From Solirubrobacter sp963724195 (GTDB taxonomy: Bacteria; Actinomycetota; Thermoleophilia; Solirubrobacterales; Solirubrobacteraceae), in NCBI GenBank assembly GCA_963724195.1, contig CAVRTQ010000010.1:1-64000 (forward strand): 64,000 bases of DNA. Reading direction: 5' to 3'. A program made the position numbers and the translations under genes. Below, piece by piece: positions 16,761 to 25,004 of this stretch. The stretch's first letter is position 1; each line of letters opens with the position of its first letter. Under the pieces are notes generated by a model, which searched no databases, was not told the DNA's origin, and saw nothing but the letters and a program-made list of their open reading frames with translations.

Positions 16761-16952
16761 TTGCATGACAAAGTCGTCCTCGTCACCGGCGGCGCGCGCG
16801 GCATCGGACTGGCCACCGCCCGCGCCTTGCAGCGGCGCGGCGCTTCGGTCGCGATCGTCGTCTGGAACACGCGGCAACAGGAGCGTTCGACCGCCGTCGC
16901 ACACTTCGGTCGTGCGCGTGGTCTGAGCGATCGCCGTAGCCTGCGCCCGTGA
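16761..16952 (+). pseudogene. 5' fragment of a short-chain dehydrogenase gene
   Basis: From a TTG at 16761 the frame reads MHDKVVLVTGGARGIGLATA and RALQRRGASVAIVVW. This is the first beta-alpha-beta unit of an SDR enzyme with the TGxxxGIG cofactor loop. After about 40 residues homology ends and the frame stops at 16952. The catalytic Tyr-Lys part is absent, so this is a relic with about four fifths lost. It follows 31 bases after the AGN-tagged gene. Confidence 0.6.
16937..16942 (+). promoter_or_regulatory. -10-like box for a leaderless gene
   Basis: TAGCCT lies six bases before the GTG at 16949 with no ribosome binding site, the same arrangement as at 786-791. Confidence 0.35.
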
Positions 16953-17294
16953 GCGAGCTGATTCAGCGGGTCGTCGAGCGCGCGAGGGACGTTTCCCGTC
17001 GCGTCGCGGGCTGCAGTGCGCGAACGCGCCGAGCGCTCGGTCGTGCCTTGGGAGTGGTGGACGGTGGCGGCGATGATCGATCCTCCGCGGCCGCGTGTAC
17101 GCGAGCGCTACGGAGGCCTGTCCATCGGCGGCGTTCCGCTGCACGAGCGCGAGCCGGGCATCGTCGTGCTCGCTGCAGACCTCGAGCAGCTCGACCCGAC
17201 GGGGCAGGCCGCGCGCGAGGCGCTGCAACTCGCGTGTCGGCTACTGCACAGCGCCGGGAGATACTCGCGCTCTAACAGTCGTCAGCAACGCTGA
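16949..17294 (+). pseudogene. conserved hypothetical protein, apparent frameshift near 17005
   Basis: The start frame reads MSELIQRVVERARDVSRRVA. A second frame from about 17013 reads AVRERAERSVVPWEWWTVAA and continues through GLSIGGVPLHEREPGIVVLA and ADLEQLDPTGQAAREALQLA. Joined across one indel they give about 115 residues. A TAGCCT box six bases before the GTG at 16949 supports the upstream start. If the first segment is ignored, a GTG at 17016 gives a 92-residue ORF. No family is recognised, and no signal or membrane segment is present. Confidence 0.5.
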
Positions 17295-17398
17295 GGCTGA
17301 CGACCTGAGGCACCGCGGGCACGAGCCTGAGGGAACCGGCGAGAGGTGGGACATTCAAGTGGTGACGGTGCGGCCACTTGCAAGTGGCGACACTGACG

Positions 17399-17968
17399 TC
17401 AAGCCGTACCTCGCGTGGGTCGGAATCGCAGGGCGACCGCCCCCGACCGGAACTCCTGGCGATCCAAGAGCTCGAGCTGGATGCTCTCACGCAGACCGGC
17501 GAGCAACGAAGGCCCATGTCCGGCAAGGACCGGCTGCACAAGGAACTCGTATTCGTCGATCAGTCCGAGATCCGCCAACGCCAGCGGAAGTGTCACGCCA
17601 CCCACCCACAGGCCCACACCCGGCTCCTGCTTGAGCCGCTGAACCGCTTGCCCCAAGTCGCCCCGCACCAGCTCGGCATTCCAATCGACGTCGCTCAGCG
17701 TGCTCGACACGACGTGCTTCTTCGCCCGGTCGATGGTCTCGGCGAACGGGATCTGCCACTCATCCATCCAGTCAGGCCACGTTCCCGTGGCCGGTTGCCG
17801 CCACGCCGACTGCATCATCTCGTAGGTCACCCGGCCAAAGAGCAGGGCATCGGCTCGTTTCATCTCGGCGGTCCAGTAGCGCATCGACTGCTCGTCCGGG
17901 GGGAGCCCTGCCTCGTGATGGCAGCAGCCGTCGAGCGTGACGTTGATCGAGTATCGAAGTGGTCTCAC
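17399..17968 (-). CDS. dihydrofolate reductase-fold protein
   Basis: A third DHFR/RibD-like paralogue, 189 residues, from a GTG at 17968 with GGGAGA seven bases upstream. It starts MRPLRYSINVTLDGCCHHEA and has LLFGRVTYEMMQSAWRQP, the Gly-containing segment GVGLWVGGVTLPLALADLGL, and IDEYEFLVQPVLAGHGPSLL. It is the last gene of the ArsR-AHSA1 operon, and its GTG overlaps the stop of a short relic of another DHFR-like gene (GTGA). ArsR, AHSA1 and DHFR-fold genes often travel together in actinobacteria. The substrate is unknown. Confidence 0.85.
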   Translation of the reverse strand: MRPLRYSINVTLDGCCHHEAGLPPDEQSMRYWTAEMKRADALLFGRVTYEMMQSAWRQPATGTWPDWMDEWQIPFAETIDRAKKHVVSSTLSDVDWNAELVRGDLGQAVQRLKQEPGVGLWVGGVTLPLALADLGLIDEYEFLVQPVLAGHGPSLLAGLRESIQLELLDRQEFRSGAVALRFRPTRGTA

Positions 17969-18075
17969 CGAGATGTCTCCCTTGTTGCGGCTGCCCAGAT
18001 GCAGCCGATGCTGCCGTGCTCGTCCTCGATCAAGATCTCGAGGGAGACGTTTGTGAGGTAGACGAGCTGGCTCAT
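17965..18075 (-). pseudogene. 36-codon relic of a DHFR-like gene
   Basis: The ATG at 18075 starts MSQLVYLTNVSLEILIEDEH and continues GSIG. This closely resembles the opening of DHFR-fold proteins (LVYxxNVSLDGxxEDxxG), with a likely change at the Asp-Gly. After 24 residues the similarity ends and the frame stops at 17965, overlapping the GTG of the complete DHFR-like gene. It begins two bases after the AHSA1 stop, so it is still translated within the operon. It is probably the remains of a deleted copy that keeps translational coupling between its neighbours. Confidence 0.55.
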
Positions 18076-18077
18076 GC

Positions 18078-18548
18078 TCACGACACCGCCGTCGTCGCCA
18101 GGTGGGCGTCGAGTTGGGTGAAGCTCTGGCGCCAGCCCTCCTCTGTTGCTCCGGTGACGTGCGCCGGCAGCCACTGGCGCACCTCGAGGCGGGTGCGCTC
18201 GTTGGGTTCGTCGTGGAACTCGAATCGGAACCGTGTCTCGAACGTCTCGAAGCCACCCGGAAGGCGGCCACGTATGCGCATCACGCCGTCGAGCACCGTG
18301 CCCACGGCGACGTCGGCGAGGTCGATCTGCACGTCCGCCCGGATGGAAGGGTCGTCCGGTAACACCTGCACGAACCGCTGGTAGCCGCCGGGTCGGACGT
18401 CGAACTCCATCTCGTCGAGCGGCCGCACGCTGCCGGTCGGCCCCCACCAAGCCGCCAGCTGCTCCGGGTCGGTGAAGGCTCGGTAGACGAGGGCACGGGG
18501 CGCGTCGAACACGCGCGAGATGAAGAGGTCGGGTGGTTCGGTGCTCAT
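18078..18548 (-). CDS. SRPBCC/AHSA1-domain protein
   Basis: A 156-residue protein of the START-like AHSA1 family, starting MSTEPPDLFISRVFDAPRAL. Further landmarks are VYRAFTDPEQLAAWWGP, typical of the N-terminal helix, and TEEGWRQSFTQLDAHLATT at the C-terminal helix (GWxxxxxxLxxxL). The fold has a hydrophobic ligand cavity; the ligand is unknown. Its ATG overlaps the ArsR stop by ATGA. ArsR-AHSA1 pairs are common, with the ArsR protein thought to control the pair. Confidence 0.88.
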   Translation of the reverse strand: MSTEPPDLFISRVFDAPRALVYRAFTDPEQLAAWWGPTGSVRPLDEMEFDVRPGGYQRFVQVLPDDPSIRADVQIDLADVAVGTVLDGVMRIRGRLPGGFETFETRFRFEFHDEPNERTRLEVRQWLPAHVTGATEEGWRQSFTQLDAHLATTAVS

Positions 18549-18886
18549 CGGCTCTTCTGCTCCTGTTGCAGCGTGGCGAGGTGGGCGTCGAGTCGGTCGA
18601 GGGACGAGTCCCAGAACCCCCGGAAGCGCTCGATCCAGACGGCCGCCTCCTGGAGCGGTACCGCCTCCAGGTGACTCGGCTGCCACTTCCCCTCGCGCGA
18701 GCGGGAGATCAGGCCGGCGCCCTCGAGCACCTTCAGGTGCCGCGACACCGCCGGCATCGAGATCGGTAGCGGCGCCGTGAGCTGCGTCACGGTGGCGTCG
18801 CCGACGGTGAGCTCGGCGAGGATCGCTCGCCGGGTGGGGTCGGCCAGCGCCGCGAACACGAGACTGAGCTGGTCGGTGGCGGTCAC
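18545..18886 (-). CDS. ArsR-family winged-helix regulator
   Basis: A small DNA-binding regulator of about 113 residues. It reads LVFAALADPTRRAILAEL and TVTQLTAPLPISMPAVSRHL, with the recognition helix followed by KVLEGAGLISRSREGKW. There are no cysteine metal-binding motifs, so it is the non-metal type usually found with AHSA1 genes. I chose the GTG at 18886 because a good promoter overlaps the earlier in-frame GTG at 18895: transcription should start near 18887, making a leaderless message. The first gene of the operon, it probably represses its own promoter. Confidence 0.85.
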   Translation of the reverse strand: MTATDQLSLVFAALADPTRRAILAELTVGDATVTQLTAPLPISMPAVSRHLKVLEGAGLISRSREGKWQPSHLEAVPLQEAAVWIERFRGFWDSSLDRLDAHLATLQQEQKSR

Positions 18887-18893
18887 GCCGCTC

Positions 18894-18922
18894 ACTTAAC
18901 TGACTCGTGAAATGTCTGTCAA
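18894..18922 (-). promoter_or_regulatory. promoter of the ArsR operon
   Basis: On the minus strand TTGACA (18917-18922) is followed after exactly 17 bases by TTAAGT (18894-18899). The start point should fall near 18887, at the GTG used for ArsR. TGAC and GTCA half-sites lie in the spacer region and could be part of an operator. Confidence 0.6.
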
Positions 18923-19140
18923 GGCCAACCTCGCACTGGGCAGGCCCGCGCGGTTCCGTCGATACGAAGCACGACGGGATGCGGCAGCGGCCGACTGTGT
19001 AGTCGTCTCGGCGCTTTGACGAACCGTCACCGGGGAGACCACGAATTTGTCCGGCGTTCGAACTTAAGCGGCGGTCGGAGTACGGTGGCCGAGTTTGCGA
19101 GCGCTCAGGGGGGCGCCCGCGATTCGTCCGGGAGGTCGCA

Positions 19141-19974
19141 GTGACGCTTCTCTCACGCAGGTCGCTGGTCGCGGCGATGATGGTCGCCGCGCTCGTTCCG
19201 TTGGGGTCGGCGAACGCCGAACGCGGCACTCCGGCGAGTGCCGGCCAACCGAAGTTCCGCGCGCTGGTCTTCACCAAGACGGCCGCCTTCCGGCACACCG
19301 AGTGCATCGCGAACGGCACCGCCGCGATCGGTCAGCTGGGCGGGCGCGAGCACTTCGAGGTCGATGCCACCGAGGACGCGAACGCGTTCAACGACGCGAA
19401 CCTCGCGCAGTACGACGTGGTCATCTGGCTGTGCACGACCGGCAACGTCCTCAACGACGCCCAGCAGGCGGCGTTCGAGCGCTACATCCGCTCCGGTCAC
19501 GGCTACGTCGGCATCCATTCCGCGTCCGACACGGAGTACGACTGGGCGTGGTACGGCGGCCTGGTCGGCGCCTACTTCCGCGACCATCCCGGGGTGGCCG
19601 GAGTCAACCAACAGTTCCAGGTCGCGTCCATCGACATCGAGGACCGCAAGAGCGAGGCGACCAAGCGCCTACCGGACCCCTGGACGCGTGAAGAGGAGTG
19701 GTACAACTTCCGCACCAACCCGCGCGGAACCGTGCACGTGCTGATGTCCGTCGACGAAAGCACTTACGACCCGCGCGGCTACAGCCAACCGGGCGGATCG
19801 CCGCCCATGGGCGACCACCCCATCGCCTGGTGCCACAACTACGACGGCGGCCGGGCGTTCTACACCGCTCTCGGTCACAAGGGCGCATACTGGAACGAGC
19901 CGCTGCTACTCGAGCACGTGCTCGGCGGCATCGAGATGGCCGCCGGCCGCGCCCCGTTCCGCTGCGCCACCTGA
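19141..19974 (+). CDS. secreted ThuA-like domain protein
   Basis: A 277-residue exported protein from a GTG preceded by GGGAGG. A signal peptide covers residues 1-27 (VAAMMVAALVPLGSANA). The rest is a ThuA/trehalose-utilisation-type, glutamine-amidotransferase-like fold: ALVFTKTAAFRHTECIANGT, then YDVVIWLCTTGNVLNDAQQA, then GHGYVGIHSASDTEYDWAWY, and near the end HPIAWCHNYDGGRAFYTALG. Family members are linked to sugar metabolism, and many bacteria carry them next to DUF1080 proteins. A secreted DUF1080 protein is encoded at 41462-42316 but far away. The enzymatic reaction is not established. Confidence 0.85.
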   Translation: MTLLSRRSLVAAMMVAALVPLGSANAERGTPASAGQPKFRALVFTKTAAFRHTECIANGTAAIGQLGGREHFEVDATEDANAFNDANLAQYDVVIWLCTTGNVLNDAQQAAFERYIRSGHGYVGIHSASDTEYDWAWYGGLVGAYFRDHPGVAGVNQQFQVASIDIEDRKSEATKRLPDPWTREEEWYNFRTNPRGTVHVLMSVDESTYDPRGYSQPGGSPPMGDHPIAWCHNYDGGRAFYTALGHKGAYWNEPLLLEHVLGGIEMAAGRAPFRCAT

Positions 19975-19994
19975 GCAAAACGCAACGCGTTGAC

Positions 19995-20016
19995 GGGGGC
20001 GCCGACCGGTGCCCCC
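19995..20016. terminator. hairpin after the ThuA-like gene
   Basis: GGGGGCGCC pairs with GGTGCCCCC (one G-T wobble) around a GACC loop, 20 bases after the ThuA stop. It sits between two convergent genes and may serve both. Confidence 0.55.
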
Positions 20017-20089
20017 GATCACAGCAAGTTCGACGCTCCGGCTATCCGCCTCAAGGCGGCCTTCGTCGTCTTGGGCACGGCGTTGCGGA

Positions 20090-20464
20090 CTACTTCATGT
20101 GGAACAGGATCACGTCATGGGCGTACTTGGCCTTGTCGTGGCCCCGGAATTCGACTTCGTAGTCCTTGCCGCCCGCTGTAATCGCCAGGGCGCTGCTGGA
20201 CGCAAACTTCCCGAACATCGACTTGTCGGACACGAAGCTGATCGCACTCACCCGGCTGTAGGGGATCGACGTGAGCGCCGTCCGCTTCCCGACGAACGAA
20301 TTGTCCTGAATGATGATGCGCCGGTCCGTGATGCCGAGAAAGCCGGTGCCGCTCCCCTTGCCGTCGAAGACGGCCATCACCTGCTCGCCCTGGAGAAGGC
20401 CCTCCTGGACGGTCTGTAGCTGCTCCGGCTTGTCGTGCGCCGGACCCTGCGTCTGAGCTTGCAT
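20090..20464 (-). CDS. bacterial PH-domain protein
   Basis: A 124-residue cytoplasmic protein with AGGAGG just before its ATG. Residues 25-124 match the bacterial pleckstrin-homology fold: GEQVMAVFDGKGSGTGFLGI, then TDRRIIIQDNSFVGKRTALT, SIPYSRVSAISFVSD, and FRGHDKAKYAHDVILFHM at the C-terminal helix. These domains form ring oligomers in known structures; the function here is unknown. The gene is alone and convergent to the ThuA-like gene. Confidence 0.8.
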   Translation of the reverse strand: MQAQTQGPAHDKPEQLQTVQEGLLQGEQVMAVFDGKGSGTGFLGITDRRIIIQDNSFVGKRTALTSIPYSRVSAISFVSDKSMFGKFASSSALAITAGGKDYEVEFRGHDKAKYAHDVILFHMK

Positions 20465-20712
20465 GATGCCCCTCCTAGCGGTGGCACTTCCCGTCGCGCG
20501 GCGGACCTACTCCGGGCTCGCCCACCAGCGCCCTTGCTCGTTCCGCGTTCACTAACGGCCCTGCAACAGGATCCCATGACGAACCGTACCGCCGTCGGAC
20601 GCCTTTCCGATCCGGGGGACGGCTCTGACCCGCGTGCCCGGCGGCGACAAGTCCCGGAGCCTGCAACGTGTAAAGGTGGGTCTCACGGCGATCCACGAGA
20701 GGACGATCACAA

Positions 20713-21177
20713 ATGAGCGCTGCGTCGAAGGCCACCGCGAGCCCGAAGGGACGGTTCTCCGCGGCGGAACGCGCCGCCATGAAGGAACGCGCGGCCGAGC
20801 TCAAGGCCGAGAGCCGCCGCGCCAGCGCGGCGGAGAAGGCGGCGGCCGATGCGGTGGCCGTGCAGTCGAGGATCGCCGAGATGCCGCAGCCCGACCGCGC
20901 CACGGCCGAGCGCCTGCATACGATCGTGACCGATGCTGCCCCAGAGCTGGTGCCGAAGCTCTACTACGGCCAGCCGGGCTGGGCCAGAGCCGGAAAGGTC
21001 ATCGTGTTCTTCCGGAGCGGCCTCATGGACAAAGCGCGCTACTCGACATTGGGATTCAGCGTCCAGGCCAGGCTCGACGAAGAAGGCGGACTGTGGCCAA
21101 CCTCATACGCCCTGGAACAGGTGACCGATGACAGCGCGGAAACCATCGCCAAACTCGTCAAGAAGGCCTTGAGCTGA
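20713..21177 (+). CDS. DUF1801/YdhG-like protein
   Basis: A 154-residue protein with AGAGGA ahead of the ATG. The first 60 residues are a charged helix (AAERAAMKERAAELKAESRR). Residues 70-154 carry the YdhG-type domain: LHTIVTDAAPELVPKLYYGQ, then PGWARAGKVIVFFRSG and WPTSYALEQVTDDSAETIAK. Some members have been called iron chaperones by homology to frataxin-like folds; this is not proven here. The helical extension is common in actinobacterial versions. No operon partners. Confidence 0.75.
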   Translation: MSAASKATASPKGRFSAAERAAMKERAAELKAESRRASAAEKAAADAVAVQSRIAEMPQPDRATAERLHTIVTDAAPELVPKLYYGQPGWARAGKVIVFFRSGLMDKARYSTLGFSVQARLDEEGGLWPTSYALEQVTDDSAETIAKLVKKALS

Positions 21178-21378
21178 GCTGACGAGTGCTCACGAGCGGT
21201 CCCGCGGACGCTAGTGGGTCGGCCATGAACGTTTGACCGGAAACACGCCGTGCGCGGCGAACTGTGGATGCATCGATTGCGGCGGGCCGCCGTCTCCGTT
21301 GTCGTGCTCGGCACGGTCGCCCGGTTGAGCAGCCGCTGTGCCGGCGGGCAGCCCACGAACCGCTTCAGGCGACTCCCC

Positions 21379-22841
21379 TCATCGGTGACGATGGCGACCG
21401 TAACGGACGTTGACCGACGGCTCCGTGCGGTGGCCCCGCGGGTCGAGCACCTCGATCGGCTCCAGGGACCCGTCTTCGCCCACATCTGCGACGGGATGGA
21501 TGATCACGCGACGCTCGTCGACGTGCGCGAGCAGGAAGTGGCTCGCCGCGGCCCATGCGCGCGTGCCGGCCGCTGCGAAATCACGGGGGGCCTCCGGCCG
21601 AAGCTTTCCCGCCGCACCGCTGACGATGTAGTGGATGTCGTTGACGACCGCGTGCTGAAAGTTGTGCTCATGTCCGGCGAGCGCGATCTGGACACCCGCC
21701 TCCTCGAACAGCGGCACCAACCGCTCGACCATCCCGGTCGTGTTCGTGTGCTCCGGACCCGCGCAGAACGGCGGATGGTGAGAGAACGGAATTCGCCAGC
21801 GTGCGCCGGGGCCCAGGAGAACCTCTCTCACCCAGCGACTGTGTGCGGGGTCGTCGAAGTAGTGCTCGACGTCCATGTCGCTCGCGATCGAGGTGTCGAT
21901 GCAGATGAATTCCAGGTTCGCGCCCACCTGGAAGCGGTAGAAGAGCCCGGGCGCGGGGGCGCGGCGCGCGGGCGGCGCCGCCGGGGGGGGGGGGGGGGGG
22001 GGGGAGACCAAGCGACGCGGAGCCCGTCTCGACGGCGGCGCCGAAGCGGTGCTCCAAGAAGAGGTTGTCGGCGAGCTGGTCGCGGTCGTCCGAGCTCTCG
22101 CTGTCGCCCGCGTCGTGATTGCCGACGGTCGGGAAGAACGGAACGCGATTGAGGATGTACCGGTACGGCTGATAGAAGCTCGAGTACCACTCGTCGTCCT
22201 CGTTGCCCGTTCCGGCGGTGTCCTGATGACCGAGATAGATGTTGTCGCCGGTTGTGATGACGAGCCGGACATCGTGCGTGTCGACAGCTCGCTCCAGCGC
22301 TCCGGCGATCAGCAGCTGCCGCGTGCCGTCAAGGCGCCCATCCACGATGCCCACCCCGAAGTCGCCGAGCACTGCGAAGGTCACCGGCACGGCGACATCG
22401 CTCGACGGGAACGTGCGGAAACGGTTGTCATAGCGGCCGCCCGCCAGGACCAGCGTCGCCTGCTCGACGCTCCAGTCGTGCAGCTCCCCCTCGCCCCACG
22501 GTCGGCCGTCGACGAGCACCCGGTATCGGTAGTCGGTCTCCGGCTCGAGACCGCTGACCCAGACGTGATTGTGCTCGTCGCTCTCGGCGCACGCGACCAC
22601 ACGGCCGTCACGCAAGACCTCGACGACGGCGTGCCCGAACGGCTCCGAGCGATGCGCCGATCGTCTCGGTGCGCGGCGAGGGAGCGACGGCCGAGAGTTC
22701 CTCGTCGTCAACGATCCGCCAATGCCCGTACGGGGAGTCGCCGCGGCGGAAGTAGAAGCCGCCCCACGCGATCAGCGCCTTGTCGTGACCGAGACCGGCG
22801 AGCTGCAGGAACTGCTCGAAATGGACCTCAACGTCGCGCAT
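21379..22841 (-). pseudogene. secreted-type metallophosphoesterase (purple acid phosphatase-like), broken by indels and a 22-C run
   Basis: Three frames join into one protein of about 470 residues. The ATG at 22841, with AAAGGA seven bases upstream, begins MRDVEVHFEQFLQLAGLGHD. A fibronectin-like segment follows in a second frame (WVSGLEPETDYRYRVLVDGR). The calcineurin-like core has FAVLGDFGVGIVDG, ITTGDNIY, FPTVGNHDAGD, then in the third frame LEFICIDTS, IPFSHHPPFCAG and IALAGHEHNFQHA. These give the metal-ligand set D, GDNxY, GNHD, H and GHxH. Frames change near 22655 and at a run of 22 C (minus strand) at 21983-22004, embedded in about 60 bases of GC-only sequence with no counterpart expected in the family. 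No signal peptide was seen. Confidence 0.65.
21983..22004. repeat. homopolymer run of 22 G
   Basis: Twenty-two consecutive G on the plus strand, within a GC-only stretch at about 21950-22004. It interrupts the metallophosphoesterase between the GNHD motif and the FICIDTS motif. It is either an assembly or sequencing artefact or a slippage-prone tract that could switch the gene on and off. Confidence 0.9.
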
Positions 22842-22844
22842 CCA

Positions 22845-23279
22845 TCAATCCTTTGCAGGAATCCGAGGGACCGCTCGACGGCAACGGCGGCCACCGCGGT
22901 TTAGCACTCGGGCATTGTGCGACAACGCGTCGAGGTCCGGCGATTCCCTGCGCTGGGGGACCGAAGTGCTGCGGGCGAACGGCTGCGAGTCAAGTCGCAG
23001 GAGGAAGAGCGGGCCGACGGTTACTTCCCATCGCGCGGGGCACTGACCCGGCGACAGGCGCGTGGAGGCGACGACGTCGGCGAGCAGGTTGAAGATCTGC
23101 GCGCCGGCGCCGAGCACCGTCACGTCGAAGATCGCTCGGGACGTGTTCCCGCCCTTGTCGGCGTCGTCGTCCGTCTCACTCGAAAAGGTCAGCGAACGTC
23201 CGCGATCGAGAAGAAGTGTCCAATCGCGGTTCGCCCGTCGTCGCCGCGCCGATACGCGCGACGACGACGGTTTCAACAT
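22845..23279 (-). CDS. hypothetical protein, possibly a gene fragment
   Basis: A 144-residue frame from an ATG at 23279. The central part (NRDWTLLLDRGRSLTFSSET, then GGNTSRAIFDVTVLGAGAQI and FNLLADVVAS) has very strong G/C third positions and is surely derived from coding sequence. The first 18 residues and the last 50 are less convincing. No family is recognised. It lies between the LVIVD gene and the metallophosphoesterase, four bases before the start of the latter, so it could be co-transcribed with it. It may be the surviving middle of a larger gene. Confidence 0.45.
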   Translation of the reverse strand: MLKPSSSRVSARRRRANRDWTLLLDRGRSLTFSSETDDDADKGGNTSRAIFDVTVLGAGAQIFNLLADVVASTRLSPGQCPARWEVTVGPLFLLRLDSQPFARSTSVPQRRESPDLDALSHNARVLNRGGRRCRRAVPRIPAKD

Positions 23280-23283
23280 GTGG

Positions 23284-24798
23284 CTAGGGCACCTGCCACG
23301 CCTCCTGCGTCTGCGGGTTCGAGTGTGTCCAGGTCTCCGCGCGGGCGGTTATGCGACCGAGCGCACCGGTGAGCACGAACACGTCGAGGCCACGGTTGGC
23401 GGACGCACCGCGACGGTTGAGGCCGCTGTTGGAGTAGATGCGGCCGTTGTACCAGTACGAGGACCACTCGTCGGCCGCGCCCACGGCGTCGACGAGGTCG
23501 GCGTAGGCCACCTCCCGGACGTTCCCGAGGTCGGTGAAGTCGACGATCGAGACGCCGCCCTGGTAGTAGGCCGCGCTCATGAGCTTGCGGCCCTTGATCG
23601 GGATCACGGTCGCGTTGTGCGACACGCAGATCTCCGATCCCTGGCTGCGCGGGATCGTGTAGCGGGCCCGCAGCGCGGGCGCGGCATCGCCCGGGGCGAC
23701 CATGTCGTAGAAGTAGTAGAAGCCGTTCGTCGACGCCGCGCCGAAGCAGTGCGGCTCCACGCCGCCGCCCGTCTCGTCCATGATCGCGAACGTCTTGCCG
23801 TCCCAGCTGACGACGCCCGAGTGGATGAACTCGAAGCTGTCGGCGGCCGACGGGCTGTAGATGTGCGTGTGCTTGCCCTCGACGTTGGACGTCGGGTTCC
23901 ACGGGTCGCTGATGTCCCACAGCTGCCCGTCGCCGGCGCACGAGGCGACGGCGGTCTTTCGCGGCATGAAGAACTGGATGTCGTGGCAGGCCTGGAAGCC
24001 GCGGTTGACCGCGGTGTCGTCGCTGAGCGGCTGCTCCTTGAGCTCGGACCGGAACTGCCCGCCCGGCGCGGACACCTTGATGATCGAGATCTTCTTGTGC
24101 GGCGTCGTGCACGCGCGGTAGTCGGCGTTCGGCGGCGTCGAGCCCGGCGGCGTGATGTTCGCCCCCAGCGGATACGACGAGACGTAGATGTAGGCCTGGT
24201 TCCCGTCGGGGATGATCGAGTGCGTGTGCGATCCGCACGCCGTCTGGACCATGTCGACGAAGCGCGGCTTCGCGGGGTCGGTGACGTCGAAGACGCGCAC
24301 GCCCTCGTAGCCCACGCGGCCGCCATTGACGATCTCGGCGTTGACGCTGGTGCAATCCTCAACCGTCTGGGCGGTGTCGACCGATTGGAACAGGAACCGC
24401 TTGCCGCCCATCTCGTGCACCGAGACGTCGTTCTGCGGGCCATTGCAGGCGAAGTCGACGACCGTGCGCGGCTGCTCGCCCCGGATGTCGAGGATGCGGA
24501 AACCGCTGTAGTTGCCCGCGTAGGCCAGGTTGCCCCAGAACGCGAGGTCGGAGTTGGTGGTGCCGTCCTTGTCGGCGTTACCGACGAGTTGCAGGCCACC
24601 CGAGCCGGTGCCCGCCGGCTTGCCGGCTGTGGGCCCGGCGTTCGGCGGTGGGCCGGCGAGCAGCCAGCCGCGTTCGGACAGCTTGTCCGTCCACGGCACA
24701 TGCAGCTCCCCGGCCTCCAGCGGGTGGGCCGAGGCGGCTGCCGGTGCCATCACAACGGCGATGAGGGCCGCGGGTAACGCGGCAAAGCGCTTGTGCAT
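23284..24798 (-). CDS. secreted LVIVD-repeat (beta-propeller-like) protein
   Basis: A 504-residue exported protein. GGGAGGGG before the ATG at 24798 fixes the start, and residues 1-26 are a signal peptide (ALPAALIAVVMAPAAASA). The body has repeats typical of LVIVD/choice-of-anchor proteins: WGNLAYAGNYSGFRILDIRG, VRVFDVTDPAKPRFVDMVQT, GQLWDISDPWNPTSNVEG and GVSIVDFTDLGNVREVAYAD. Six cysteines suggest disulfides outside the cell. These proteins are thought to form propellers; no enzymatic activity is known. It lies just upstream of the unknown fragment at 22845-23279 on the same strand. Confidence 0.8.
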   Translation of the reverse strand: MHKRFAALPAALIAVVMAPAAASAHPLEAGELHVPWTDKLSERGWLLAGPPPNAGPTAGKPAGTGSGGLQLVGNADKDGTTNSDLAFWGNLAYAGNYSGFRILDIRGEQPRTVVDFACNGPQNDVSVHEMGGKRFLFQSVDTAQTVEDCTSVNAEIVNGGRVGYEGVRVFDVTDPAKPRFVDMVQTACGSHTHSIIPDGNQAYIYVSSYPLGANITPPGSTPPNADYRACTTPHKKISIIKVSAPGGQFRSELKEQPLSDDTAVNRGFQACHDIQFFMPRKTAVASCAGDGQLWDISDPWNPTSNVEGKHTHIYSPSAADSFEFIHSGVVSWDGKTFAIMDETGGGVEPHCFGAASTNGFYYFYDMVAPGDAAPALRARYTIPRSQGSEICVSHNATVIPIKGRKLMSAAYYQGGVSIVDFTDLGNVREVAYADLVDAVGAADEWSSYWYNGRIYSNSGLNRRGASANRGLDVFVLTGALGRITARAETWTHSNPQTQEAWQVP

Positions 24799-24940
24799 AT
24801 CCCCTCCCGGGGTGAGACGTGACGCCGTCGGCGTTCCTCTCCCCTCCCACGAACTTCTCACCTCGTACCAATGGAGCGGGACCGTTCGCTGACAACCGGT
24901 CCCACCCGCTTGACGTAGCCGGGATCGTCAAGCCTGCTGC

Positions 24941-24962
24941 CCACCCGACCGTTGGCGGGTGG
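24941..24962. terminator. hairpin, possible terminator of the LysR gene
   Basis: CCACCCG and its complement enclose an 8-base loop, 43 bases after the LysR stop. A second hairpin (GGGACCG with CGGTCCC) lies just beyond, near 24880-24905. Confidence 0.4.
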
Positions 24963-25004
24963 CGTACACGACAAATACACAGTGCCGCGCTTACCCGTGA
25001 CCCG

